Assembly (NCBI RefSeq): GCF_900116195.1 | Contig: NZ_FOZW01000013.1 | Coordinates: 1-64,000, forward strand | Direction of reading: 5' to 3' | From: Alloyangia pacifica | Lineage (GTDB): Bacteria > Pseudomonadota > Alphaproteobacteria > Rhodobacterales > Rhodobacteraceae | DNA: 64,000 nucleotides | Shown here: piece by piece, positions 18,313 to 26,730 of the stretch | How the letters are laid out: the number at the start of each line of letters is the position of its first letter | How positions within the stretch are numbered: the stretch's first letter is position 1 | Notes under the pieces: generated by a model | What the model was told of the DNA's origin: nothing | The model's database searches: none | The model's input: the letters and a program-made list of their open reading frames with translations, nothing else | Made by a program: the position numbers and the translations under genes

Positions 18313-19259
18313 GACAGTTTTCCTATGAGCGCGCCATCGATCCGGCGCAGGCCGCGGCACGGGCCGCCGAGGTCGAGGGTGCCAAGTTCATCGCAGGTGG
18401 CACCAACCTTCTCGACCTCATGAAGCTCGAGATTGAAACGCCGGTGCACCTCATCGACGTGAACGGGCTTGGCCTCGACGAGATCACCGAAACCGACGAG
18501 GGCGGGCTGCGCATCGGCGCGCTGGTGCGCAACACCGCTTTGGCCGCAGATGAGCGCATCCGCCGGGACTACCCTGTGCTGACGCGCGCGTTGGTGGCCG
18601 GTGCCTCGGGCCAGTTGCGCAACAAGGCGACCACGGCTGGGAACCTGTTGCAGCGCACCCGCTGCCCGTATTTCTACGACACCGCCCAGCCCTGCAACAA
18701 ACGCGCGCCCGGATCCGGCTGCGCGGCGCTGAGCAAGGGGGCGTTCTCGCGCCAGCTCGGCATCATCGGCACTTCGGAGGCCTGCATCGCGACGCATCCG
18801 TCGGACATGGCGGTAGGGATGCGCGCGCTTGATGCGGTCGTCGAGACCATCACCCCGACCGGCCTCACCCGGAGCGTCCCGCTCGAGGAATTCCACCTGC
18901 TGCCCGGCGATACGCCGGAGCGGGAAAACGTGCTCATGCCGGGCGAGATGATCACAGCCGTGGCGCTGCCCGCGCCGGTGGGCGGGGTTCACAAGTACCA
19001 CAAGGTGCGCGATCGGGCGTCCTATGCCTTCGCGCTGGTCTCGGTGGCGCTGATCCGCCAGCCGGATGGCACCGGCAGCGTGGCGCTTGGCGGCGTCGCG
19101 CCGAAGCCCTGGCGATCGGTCGAGGCGGATGCGGAGCTGCCGAACGGAGCCGAGGCCGTCATGGCCCGCCTCCTGAACGGGGCCCGCCCGACCGAGGAGA
19201 ACGCCTTCAAGATCACCCTGGCGACGCGCACGCTCGCGGCCATGCTGGCAGAGGAGTGA
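18309..19259 (+). CDS. paoB: Aldehyde oxidoreductase FAD subunit (PaoB-like)
   Basis: A 316-residue FAD-binding subunit of the CO-dehydrogenase-flavoprotein family, close to the 318 residues of E. coli PaoB. FAD contacts are suggested by [14 protein letters not shown] and the [15 protein letters not shown] loop. The cysteines in [20 protein letters not shown] and the following GCAA match the extra 4Fe-4S cluster that distinguishes PaoB from ordinary flavoprotein subunits. It links the iron-sulfur subunit to the electron acceptor. It overlaps paoA and is followed four bases later by paoC. Confidence 0.92.
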   Translation: MRQFSYERAIDPAQAAARAAEVEGAKFIAGGTNLLDLMKLEIETPVHLIDVNGLGLDEITETDEGGLRIGALVRNTALAADERIRRDYPVLTRALVAGASGQLRNKATTAGNLLQRTRCPYFYDTAQPCNKRAPGSGCAALSKGAFSRQLGIIGTSEACIATHPSDMAVGMRALDAVVETITPTGLTRSVPLEEFHLLPGDTPERENVLMPGEMITAVALPAPVGGVHKYHKVRDRASYAFALVSVALIRQPDGTGSVALGGVAPKPWRSVEADAELPNGAEAVMARLLNGARPTEENAFKITLATRTLAAMLAEE

Positions 19260-19263
19260 GACC

Positions 19264-21462
19264 ATGCAGTTCAATCAACCCGCCGGAGACAACCTCTTCG
19301 ACAACGCCCGGCTGATCGGACGCCCGACGCCGCGCATCGATGGCCCGCTCAAGGTCTCGGGGCAGGCGCCCTATGCCTACGAACGCCACGACGCGGCCGA
19401 GGGCCAGCTTGTCGGCTACCCGGTGGTCTCGACCATCGCGCAAGGCCGCATCACCGGCATGGATACCTCTGCTGCCGAGGCTGCACCGGGCGTCATCGGC
19501 GTCGTCACCACGCTGGAGGTGGGCGAGATGCCGACACCTTCGGGAATGCACACGGCGCCGCTCTTCGGGGGTGCCGAGGTCTGGCACTATCACCAGGCCA
19601 TCGCCGTTGTCGTCGCCGAGAGCTTCGAGCAGGCGCGTGCCGCCGCCGCATTGGTAAAGGTCGACTATGACGTCACCAAGGGCAGCTTCGATCTCGAAGC
19701 GGTCTGGCAGCAGAAGAAGGACGACAACTCGGAGCCGGTGGCCCGCGTCGGTGATTTCGAAACCGCCTATCAGGCGGCCGAGGTGACGCTCGATCAGGAA
19801 TACCGCACGCCGAGCCACAGCCACGCGATGATGGAGCCGCATGCCTCCATCGCCGAATGGCAGGACGGCAAGCTGACGGTCTGGACCTCGAACCAGATGA
19901 TCGAATGGGGCCGGCAGTCGCTTGCGACCACGCTGGAGATGGATGCGGACGACATCCGTGTCGACAGCCCCTATATCGGCGGCGGCTTCGGTGCCAAGCT
20001 GTTCCTGCGCGCCGACGCAGTGATGGCGGCGCTGGCGGCGCGCAAGCTGCAGCGCGCGGTGAAGGTGATGCTGCCGCGGCCCATGGTGATGAACAACACC
20101 ACGCACCGCGCCTCGACCATCCAGCGCATCCGCATCGGCGCGCAGGCGGACGGCAAGATCACTGCCATCGCCCATGAGGCGATCTCGCACACGCTGCCCG
20201 GCGGCTCTGGCGAAGATGCGGTGGACCAGACGCGCAAGTTCTACGCCGGGGACAATCGGCTGATCGTGAAACATCTGGCCGAGATGCATCTGCCCGAGGC
20301 CAACGCCATGCGCGCCCCGGGAGAGGCCTCGGGACTCATGGCGCTCGAGATCGCGATGGATGAGATGGCCGAGAAGCTCGGCATGGATCCCGTCGAGTTC
20401 CGCACGGTGAACGACACGCAGGTCGATCCCGAGAACCCGGACCGGACGTTCTCGGACCGGCACTTCGTCGAATGCCTGCGTCAGGGGGCCGAAGCCTTCG
20501 GCTGGGTGTCTCGCAACACCACGCCGGGGGGCATGCGCGACGGGCAATGGCTTATCGGCCATGGCGTTGCAGGGGCCTATCGCGGCGGCCCGGCGACCAC
20601 CTCCGGCGCGCGCGTCCGGCTGCAGGATACCGGGCGGATCATCGTCGAGACCGACATGACCGACATCGGCACGGGCTCTTACACCATCCTCGCGCAGACC
20701 GTGGCCGAGACCATGGGCGTGGACCTAGACGCGGTCGAGGTGCGCCTTGGCGACAGCGACTTCCCGGTCTCCGCGGGCTCAGGCGGCCAGTGGGGGGCGG
20801 CAAGCTCCACCGCCGGCGCCTATGCCGCCTGCATCGCGCTGCGTGAACAGATTGCCGAGCGGCTAAGGGTCAATGACCCCGAAACGCTGAGCTTCGCCAA
20901 CGGCGCGGTGAACGCCGGAGAGAAGCAGGTGACGCTCGCTTCGCTGGCGGCGGATGGAGAGCTGGTGGCCGAGGACAGCATCAGCTTCGGCGACTTCCGG
21001 GACGAGCAGGTGGTCTCGACCTTCGCCGCGCATTTCGTCGAGTTGGGCGTGCATGTGGGTACCGGGGAAATCCGGCTGCGGCGCATGCTGGCGGCTTGTG
21101 ACGCCGGGCGCATCCTCAACCCGGTCACCGCGCGCAGCCAGGTGATCGGTGGCATGGTGATGGGCGTCGGTGCGGCGATGATGGAGGAAATGGCGATCGA
21201 CACGGGGCGCGGCTACTTCCCGGCGCATGACCTCGCCGGCTACGAGGTGCCCGTGCACATGGACATCCCCTCACAGGAGGTGATCTTCCTCGATACGGTG
21301 GATCCGGCCTCCTCGCCGCTCAAGGCCAAGGGCGTGGGCGAGTTGGGCCTCTGCGGCGTCGCCGCGGCTGTTGCCAACGCGGTCTACAATGCTACCGGCG
21401 TCCGGGTGCGCAGCTACCCGATGACGTTGGACAAGTACCTCGACCAGCTTCCGGCGGTGTGA
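19264..21462 (+). CDS. paoC: Aldehyde oxidoreductase molybdenum subunit (PaoC-like)
   Basis: A 732-residue molybdopterin-cytosine-dinucleotide subunit. The N-terminal domain starts GRPTPRIDGPLKVSGQAPYA. Cofactor-binding segments include SPYIGGGFGAKLF, ANAMRAPGEASG, GTGSYTILAQTVAETMG and SAGSGGQWGAAS. The catalytic base Glu lies in KGVGELGLCGVAAAV near the end. It oxidises aldehydes to acids with water as oxygen donor, and in E. coli the complex detoxifies aromatic aldehydes. The PaoD/XdhC-type maturation chaperone that usually follows is not in this window. Confidence 0.93.
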   Translation: MQFNQPAGDNLFDNARLIGRPTPRIDGPLKVSGQAPYAYERHDAAEGQLVGYPVVSTIAQGRITGMDTSAAEAAPGVIGVVTTLEVGEMPTPSGMHTAPLFGGAEVWHYHQAIAVVVAESFEQARAAAALVKVDYDVTKGSFDLEAVWQQKKDDNSEPVARVGDFETAYQAAEVTLDQEYRTPSHSHAMMEPHASIAEWQDGKLTVWTSNQMIEWGRQSLATTLEMDADDIRVDSPYIGGGFGAKLFLRADAVMAALAARKLQRAVKVMLPRPMVMNNTTHRASTIQRIRIGAQADGKITAIAHEAISHTLPGGSGEDAVDQTRKFYAGDNRLIVKHLAEMHLPEANAMRAPGEASGLMALEIAMDEMAEKLGMDPVEFRTVNDTQVDPENPDRTFSDRHFVECLRQGAEAFGWVSRNTTPGGMRDGQWLIGHGVAGAYRGGPATTSGARVRLQDTGRIIVETDMTDIGTGSYTILAQTVAETMGVDLDAVEVRLGDSDFPVSAGSGGQWGAASSTAGAYAACIALREQIAERLRVNDPETLSFANGAVNAGEKQVTLASLAADGELVAEDSISFGDFRDEQVVSTFAAHFVELGVHVGTGEIRLRRMLAACDAGRILNPVTARSQVIGGMVMGVGAAMMEEMAIDTGRGYFPAHDLAGYEVPVHMDIPSQEVIFLDTVDPASSPLKAKGVGELGLCGVAAAVANAVYNATGVRVRSYPMTLDKYLDQLPAV

Positions 21463-21468
21463 GGGCCG

Positions 21469-21500
21469 GGCCGGGCGCAGAGGAACGCGCCCGGCCTTTT
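21469..21500 (+). terminator. Rho-independent terminator after paoC
   Basis: A perfect 10-bp GC stem (GGCCGGGCGC at 21469-21478 pairing with GCGCCCGGCC at 21487-21496), an 8-base loop and a TTTT run at 21497-21500, starting seven bases after the paoC stop. It cleanly ends the paoABC transcript. Confidence 0.85.
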
Positions 21501-21693
21501 CATATCCGCAGAGCTGGGCTCAATAGGCGGCTCGGTTCGGAGGCATGGACTAGGGCGCTTCACTTCCTGCCCGGTCTTACAGGGCACACGCCCGGGGTGG
21601 CCCGCCACCCTTGCCAATTTGAGGGCCCCGGGTGACGCTGGGTCGGGCGGCTGTCTCGCGCCCCCTTTTTCGGCGGCACCAGAGGGCGCGATC

Positions 21694-23523
21694 ATGACCG
21701 ACTACCTGATGCTCGTCTTCATTCTGCTTTTCGCAGGGGTCGTCGTGGTCCCCATCGCGACCCGGTTCGGGCTCGGCTCTGTGCTGGGCTACCTGCTGGC
21801 GGGTGTCGCGCTGAGCCCGCTGCTCGAGACGCTCGGGGTGGACGTGGAGTCGGTGCAGCACCTTGCCGAGTTCGGCGTGGTGATGATGCTGTTCCTGATC
21901 GGGCTTGAGCTGCGCCCGGTGCTGCTCTGGCGCATGAGGGGGCGGTTGCTGGGGCTGGGCGGCTCGCAGTTCGCGCTGACGGCGCTGGTCGTCGGGGCGA
22001 TCCTCTGGGCGTTCGGACAGACGTGGCAGGTCGGGCTTGCCGTCGGACTGGTGCTGGCGCTCTCCTCCACCGCCATCGTGCTGCAGACGCTCAACGAGAA
22101 GGGGCTTATGCAAAGCGACGGCGGGCAGGCCAGCTTCTCGGTGCTGCTATTCCAGGACATCGCGGTCATCCCGACGCTGGCGCTGATGCCCTTTCTGTCC
22201 AGCCCCGAGCTCTTGCGAGGCGTGCATGGCGGCGAGGATCATGACGCTGGCTTCAGTCTCGTTGCCGGGCTTGCCGGCTGGCAGGCGGCGCTGGTCACAC
22301 TGGCGGCGGTCGCCGTGCTGATCCTCTTCGGACGCTGGGTGGTCACCGCGGTGCTGCGCTACATCGCGCAGACGAGGATGCGCGAGCTCTTCACCGCCGC
22401 GGCGCTGATGATCGTGCTTGGAGTGGCGCTCTTGATGTCCATGGTCGGCCTCTCGCCGGCGCTTGGCACCTTCCTGGCCGGCGTGCTGCTCTCGGGTAGC
22501 GAATACCGGCACGAGCTGGAAGCGGACCTCAACCCGTTCCGCGGCCTGCTGCTCGGCGTCTTCTTCATGACCGTAGGGGCCGGAATCGACTTCGCGCTTC
22601 TCTTCGATGAAATCGGCCTGATCCTTGTCGCAACGCTGGGGCTGATCGCCCTGAAGGCGGCGGTGCTGTGGAGGCTGGGGCAGGTCTTTGGCATCCGCGG
22701 CGGGGACCGCTGGATGTTCGCTCTCGGCCTCGCGCAGGCGGGCGAGTTCGGCTTCGTGCTGCTGGCCTTCGCCGTGGCGCAGGGGGTGCTGCCCGAGGCG
22801 CTGGAAGCACGGCTGTTGCTGGTCGTCGCGCTGTCGATGCTCCTGACGCCGGGGCTCTTTATCCTTTACGAGCGGGGGATCGCGCCGCGCTTCGATGCGC
22901 AGCAGAAGCGCGAGGCGGACGAGATCGAGGCAGAGGCCGACGTCATCATCGCCGGGCACGGGCGGGTCGGCGGCATCGTCAACCGGATGCTGCGCGGGCT
23001 CGGCTACAAGACCACCGTGATCGACTACAGTGCCGAGCAGCTCGAGTTCCTCTCGGCCTTCGGCATCCGGGTCTATTTTGGCGATGCCACACGGCCCGAT
23101 TTGCTGGACGCGGCGGGGATTGCCAAGGCCCGGCTGCTGGTCATCGCCATCGACGACAAGGCGCAAACCACCGAGCTGGTGAGCTACGTCACCCGCACCT
23201 ATCCCGAGGTGCATGTGATCGCCCGGGCCTTCGATCGCTTCCACACCTATGAGCTCTGGGCCGCAGGCTGCCGGGACGTGATCCGCGAGACCTACGACAG
23301 CTCGCTGCGCACGGGGCGCTCGGCGCTTGAAGCGCTGGGGATGAGCCCAGAGATGGCCGAGCGGCGCACCCGCGCCTTCGAGACGCTGGACCGCAAATCG
23401 ATGCTGGAACTGGCGCAGCTCCACCGGCTGGGCGAGCCGAACCATGAGAACCCCGAGTACACGGCCAAGGCGCGCGAGATGCAGGAGATGATCGAACGCC
23501 AGCTGCGCGGTGTCGAGGAGTAG
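21694..23523 (+). CDS. Kef-type K+/H+ antiporter with TrkA-N (RCK) domain
   Basis: A 609-residue CPA2 antiporter. About 12 membrane segments cover residues 1-400, with FGLGSVLGYLLAGVALSP, LSSTAIVLQTL and LFQDIAVIP typical of the family. The C-terminal half has a Rossmann RCK domain beginning DVIIAGHGRVGGIVNRML and GYKTTVIDYSAEQLE. It exports K+ in exchange for H+ and in E. coli is gated by glutathione adducts. The ATG at 21694 is used because the first helix follows at once. A link with the neighbouring aldehyde oxidoreductase is possible, since both can serve electrophile stress, but the terminator at 21469-21500 separates them. Confidence 0.92.
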   Translation: MTDYLMLVFILLFAGVVVVPIATRFGLGSVLGYLLAGVALSPLLETLGVDVESVQHLAEFGVVMMLFLIGLELRPVLLWRMRGRLLGLGGSQFALTALVVGAILWAFGQTWQVGLAVGLVLALSSTAIVLQTLNEKGLMQSDGGQASFSVLLFQDIAVIPTLALMPFLSSPELLRGVHGGEDHDAGFSLVAGLAGWQAALVTLAAVAVLILFGRWVVTAVLRYIAQTRMRELFTAAALMIVLGVALLMSMVGLSPALGTFLAGVLLSGSEYRHELEADLNPFRGLLLGVFFMTVGAGIDFALLFDEIGLILVATLGLIALKAAVLWRLGQVFGIRGGDRWMFALGLAQAGEFGFVLLAFAVAQGVLPEALEARLLLVVALSMLLTPGLFILYERGIAPRFDAQQKREADEIEAEADVIIAGHGRVGGIVNRMLRGLGYKTTVIDYSAEQLEFLSAFGIRVYFGDATRPDLLDAAGIAKARLLVIAIDDKAQTTELVSYVTRTYPEVHVIARAFDRFHTYELWAAGCRDVIRETYDSSLRTGRSALEALGMSPEMAERRTRAFETLDRKSMLELAQLHRLGEPNHENPEYTAKAREMQEMIERQLRGVEE

Positions 23524-23689
23524 GGGACGCCGGACGGGAGGCGCAGGAAATTGCGCACGGAAAAGGTCGGCCCGGACCACCCGAACCGGCCTCTCCCTCT
23601 CGGAGATTGTTCAGATCGGGCCGATCTATACCCGCAGCAGCGTCCTGATCGCGCGTCGTTCGTCCATCACGTTGCAGCTTTCGGCGATT

Positions 23690-24877
23690 TCACCCGGAGA
23701 GCGTCGCGGGCGCGGTGCGGGTGCCACTTTTCCAGGACATCAGGGCGAGTGCCGCAAGGGTCGCCGAAATAGCCATCATCGCGATCGTCATCCCCGGGAA
23801 TTCGGCCGGAACGAGGACGACGAGCAACGCGCCACCCAGCCTCGCGCAGACGATGTCGAAGCTGGCGCTCAGCCCGAACGCGCCCCTGCGCGCATTTGCC
23901 AGGATGATCTCTGTGGTGGGCATGTTGGCAAGCGCCATGGCGGCGCCGACGAAGAGGGCGCACCAGGGCGTGACGAAGAACAGGGCGGTTCCCGCCACCA
24001 GAAGCGCAGCGCTCAACAGAAGGTATCCGTGCAGCATGGACAGGTGCACGCTTCGCGCCATGGCAAGGCAGGTCAGTGAGAATGTGAGCCACAGAAGAGT
24101 CGAGAATGTCGCGGATCCGATGTCGTCGAGGCCGTAGAGCACGGCGGCACGCAGAGGAATGTTGTAAATGAACCAGGAGGTGACACCGTAGGAGAGGAAG
24201 ACATAGGCGAACATGTAGTAGGCGGGCGCGCCGGTGGCTGGAGGGCCGGATGATCCGGAGATCTTCGCATCGGCTCGCAGATTCAGGCCGATGGCGATGG
24301 CGATCAGCGAGGTCGTCGGCACGACCAACCAGGCGAGCCGCCAGTCCGCTCCGGCGTGCGACGTGGCGAGGACGATGGCGAGCGGCGAGAGCGCCGCGAA
24401 AATCCCTGACCAGACGCCCCACATCGTAAGGCCTCTCGCGGAGCCGTGACGGGCGCAGGCAGCGATGATCAGCGGCACGCAGGGTGAGAAAATCCCCGCG
24501 CCAACTCCCTGCGCCGCCCGCAAAAGCAGGACCAACTCGAATGTCGGCGCCACCGCGATCAGCGCCGCTGCCGCCGTGTAGATGCTCAGACCAGCTAGGA
24601 ATATTAGCTTCAAAGAAGACCGGTCGATCAGAAGGCCGCCGAGCAGGAGCGTTGCAGAGAGACTGGCACCATAGGCCGCAAACAGCAGCAGCGCCTGGTC
24701 GGCACCGATGTTCAGCGATGCGGCGATGCCCGGGAGAATGATCGCAAAGGCCGCGATGTCGAGGATGTAGGAAAAATTCGCCAGCAATGCCGGGAGCTGG
24801 GACGACCCGCGCGGGGGCGTGGCAGAAGACAAGGACGGCGAAAACGGCGGCAATGGCCCGGAGGACGATCTCGACAT
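23690..24877 (-). CDS. MFS transporter of the repeat-peptide cassette
   Basis: A 395-residue protein with about 12 helices. The first half has SYILDIAAFAIILPGIAASL, GGLLIDRSSLKLIF in the loop 2-3 position and LRAAQGVGAGIFSPCVPLII, an MFS drug-exporter-like pattern. It starts 10 bases after the stop of the DUF6065-like gene, so the two are surely cotranscribed. Its likely job is to move the product or substrate of that pair. GC content is a little lower than in neighbours, and no regulator is adjacent. Confidence 0.85.
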   Translation of the reverse strand: MSRSSSGPLPPFSPSLSSATPPRGSSQLPALLANFSYILDIAAFAIILPGIAASLNIGADQALLLFAAYGASLSATLLLGGLLIDRSSLKLIFLAGLSIYTAAAALIAVAPTFELVLLLRAAQGVGAGIFSPCVPLIIAACARHGSARGLTMWGVWSGIFAALSPLAIVLATSHAGADWRLAWLVVPTTSLIAIAIGLNLRADAKISGSSGPPATGAPAYYMFAYVFLSYGVTSWFIYNIPLRAAVLYGLDDIGSATFSTLLWLTFSLTCLAMARSVHLSMLHGYLLLSAALLVAGTALFFVTPWCALFVGAAMALANMPTTEIILANARRGAFGLSASFDIVCARLGGALLVVLVPAEFPGMTIAMMAISATLAALALMSWKSGTRTAPATLSG

Positions 24878-24887
24878 GGGGTGCCTT

Positions 24888-25607
24888 TCAGCTGGAGGCC
24901 TGCGCGCGCCGTGTCTTGCGTGCGTAGGCGCCGCGGGCGTTGCCCGACTTCAGCATGACTTCGGAGAACTTCGACCAGTCCGGGTCGCGGAACGCCTCGA
25001 TGCCGGTCTCGATCGTCATGTTGGCGTGGATGTCTCTGGACAGGTCTTCGCTGCGGATGAGCTGCACGAAGAACACCGGCATGTTCCGCCGAAGCGAAAC
25101 GACGGTGTCAGTACGGAGGATGCGGATATTGGTGAGCAGTGGGCCGAGCCAGGTATCGGCCCTTATTATCCCCTCGTAACCGATCATATTCTCCGTGATC
25201 GGCAGATTTGGGGGGTTTCGCACGATTGCGCTATATCCCGGAGGCGCTTCCATGAGGTAACCGCTCCAAAGTTGAAATACGCCGGGTTCTATCGTTGATC
25301 CAATTGTCACCGGGGCAAGCCCATGAAGCGAGTCCGGGCACGTCATTTCGAATTCATCTCGAAATCTTGTGTCTTTGAGATTTGTGAGTTTCTCGAATCT
25401 GTCGCCGCCTGCAGGGCGCCATGAAATCGAAACGCCGTCGAAAATTAGGTCGATATCTATGGGGGAAAACATGTACCACCCTGTGCCGCTCGCGAGCCGC
25501 ATCGGTTCGCAATAGCGGTAGGCGCGGGTGAACATCGTGCCCATCGCTGATTTGTCGGCGATGGCGGGATCCGGAGCGGCTCTCAGGAGCTTGAGAAAGC
25601 GTGTCAT
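24888..25607 (-). CDS. DUF6065-like protein
   Basis: A 239-residue soluble protein. The segment YRYCEPMRLASGTGWYMFSP followed by IDIDLIFDGVSISW matches what I recall of the DUF6065 family, whose function is unknown to me. Further on it has SGYLMEAPPGYSAIVRNPPN and RADTWLGPLLTNIRI, suggestive of a beta-rich or cupin-like fold (inference). The open frame extends upstream to 25838, but the extra residues are low-complexity Pro/Arg, so MTRFLKLLRA at 25607 is preferred. It lies between the repeat-peptide gene and the MFS gene on the same strand and is the candidate processing or biosynthetic protein. Confidence 0.7.
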   Translation of the reverse strand: MTRFLKLLRAAPDPAIADKSAMGTMFTRAYRYCEPMRLASGTGWYMFSPIDIDLIFDGVSISWRPAGGDRFEKLTNLKDTRFRDEFEMTCPDSLHGLAPVTIGSTIEPGVFQLWSGYLMEAPPGYSAIVRNPPNLPITENMIGYEGIIRADTWLGPLLTNIRILRTDTVVSLRRNMPVFFVQLIRSEDLSRDIHANMTIETGIEAFRDPDWSKFSEVMLKSGNARGAYARKTRRAQASS

Positions 25608-25982
25608 TGGGTCACCATGCACGGCGCCACGGAGCGAGAGCCGCCTGATGATGGGCGTCGCGGGGGGCCGTGCCTGTTCTGGGGCGCTGTTCTGAGCGGA
25701 TGGCTCGTCGCGCGGTGGAATTTTGGTAAGGGGTGGTCTCGCGCCGTAGCCCCGAGGGGGCATGGGACCCTGGCACGCGCAATGAAAGTCTCCCTGCAGC
25801 CGTATCCCCCGACCCCCAAAAGGCGGTCGGGAGAGCACGCTAGCTTTTCAGCGCAACGAGGGTTTGATCTCCAGTCCGTCGCGAGGTCCCTTATGAAGAA
25901 GCCGGGGCAAGTACGTGCTTTCAGAGAGCGTTGCGGAGTTTACCCCGAGAGTCCCGCCGACCGGTCGAAGGCCGAAATCCGA
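25608..25982. other. Gap between repeat-peptide gene and DUF6065 gene
   Basis: About 375 GC-rich bases. An imperfect hairpin at 25808-25831 (CCCGACC / GGTCGGG) has no T-run on the minus strand but could attenuate transcription, leaving more peptide than enzyme message. The frames open here are low-complexity and not supported as genes. Confidence 0.35.
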
Positions 25983-26315
25983 TCAGGCGGCGCTGCGCAG
26001 GTCGTCTACGGTGAACTCCGCGGAGCGATTTGCGACGGGGGCGTCCTCGACGGTGAACTCCGCGGAGCGGTTTGCGACGGGGGCGTCCTCGACGGTGAAC
26101 TCCGCGGAGCGGTTTGCGACGGGGGCGTCCTCGACGGTGAACTCCGCGGATCGGTTTGCGACGGGAGCGTCCTCGACGGTGAACTCCGCGGAGCGATTTG
26201 CGACAGGGGCATCCTCGACAATATACGCCGTGGTGAGCTGGGCGGGGTGCTGGGTGGATTCTTTATTCGCGGAATTGCCTCCGCGATCCGCAAATTGGCG
26301 CGAATGAACGTGCAT
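25983..26315 (-). CDS. Repeat peptide with five 14-residue units (possible multi-core precursor)
   Basis: A 110-residue peptide. Residues 1-31 form a polar leader-like part (MHVHSRQFADRGGNSANKES...), then five units of VEDAPVANRSAEFT (first preceded by Ile), ending VDDLRSAA. The ATG at 26315 is chosen over 26417 because AAAGGAAT lies eight bases upstream. The repeats differ at five positions of the 42-bp unit, and every difference is a synonymous third-base change in this frame, so the peptide is under selection. It has no signal peptide and no Cys. The architecture (leader plus identical cores next to an unknown enzyme and an exporter) resembles a multi-core RiPP precursor, but that is inference. 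It could also be a repeat-containing binding protein. Confidence 0.7.
   Translation of the reverse strand: MHVHSRQFADRGGNSANKESTQHPAQLTTAYIVEDAPVANRSAEFTVEDAPVANRSAEFTVEDAPVANRSAEFTVEDAPVANRSAEFTVEDAPVANRSAEFTVDDLRSAA
26011..26220 (-). repeat. Five tandem 42-bp direct repeats
   Basis: Five head-to-tail copies begin at 26011, 26053, 26095, 26137 and 26179, each exactly 42 bp with no spacer. Copies 2 and 3 are identical and the others differ at one to three sites. The length is a multiple of three, so gain or loss of copies keeps the reading frame of the peptide gene open. Confidence 0.97.
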
Positions 26316-26730
26316 ATCTGAATTCCTTTGATTATATATATGGGTGATTCCCGATTTCAATTTATCACTGCGCTTCGTGTGTGTCAGTAATTTTATCTCC
26401 AATATATCCATACTCAATTAGCAAGTATCGGTATGAAGAATTTCCAAAATATCTTTGATTCAATTTTTTGATGCCTTGCAATTTATTCGGCTTTGAGTTG
26501 GCTGCTTTTTGGAAGTTTTTGCTGAAAAATAACTATTCATCCATTCTCCTTATTTCTCGGGGTCGCCCGGTCTCGCGCAGGTTTCAGGCGCCCGGCGCCC
26601 GGTCCCCGGGCTCTCGCCGCGGCGTCTCCCGTTTTCGTTTCAGGAGGCAGGTCATGGTGTCGCCGCTGGACGTACCGCAGGACGGACGTCGGGCCGCGAC
26701 TTACGTGCGTGGAGAGAGCAGGCCGGGACT
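26316..26730. other. AT-rich upstream region of the repeat-peptide gene
   Basis: About 415 bases. The part from 26316 to 26560 is clearly AT-rich against a GC-rich background and probably holds the promoter for the peptide cassette. The remainder up to 26730 is GC-rich with no supported gene. The sharp composition change suggests that the cassette was acquired. Confidence 0.45.
26331..26360 (-). promoter_or_regulatory. Promoter-like sequence before the repeat-peptide gene
   Basis: On the minus strand TTGAAA (26360-26355) and TATAAT (26336-26331) are separated by 18 bases, close to the sigma-70 consensus. A transcript from here would begin only about 10 bases before the ATG at 26315 and barely include the ribosome-binding site, so this may be chance in AT-rich DNA. 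Confidence 0.3.

Noticed and set aside
26011-26220. CRISPR array
   Set aside because: Repeats are directly adjacent with no spacers and there are no cas genes.
25617-26321. Plus-strand frames through the 42-bp repeats (VLDGELRGAICDGG-type and STVNSAERFATGAS-type units)
   Set aside because: Open because the repeat length is a multiple of three. Base differences between copies change amino acids in at least one of these frames but never in the minus frame, and no ribosome-binding site precedes them.
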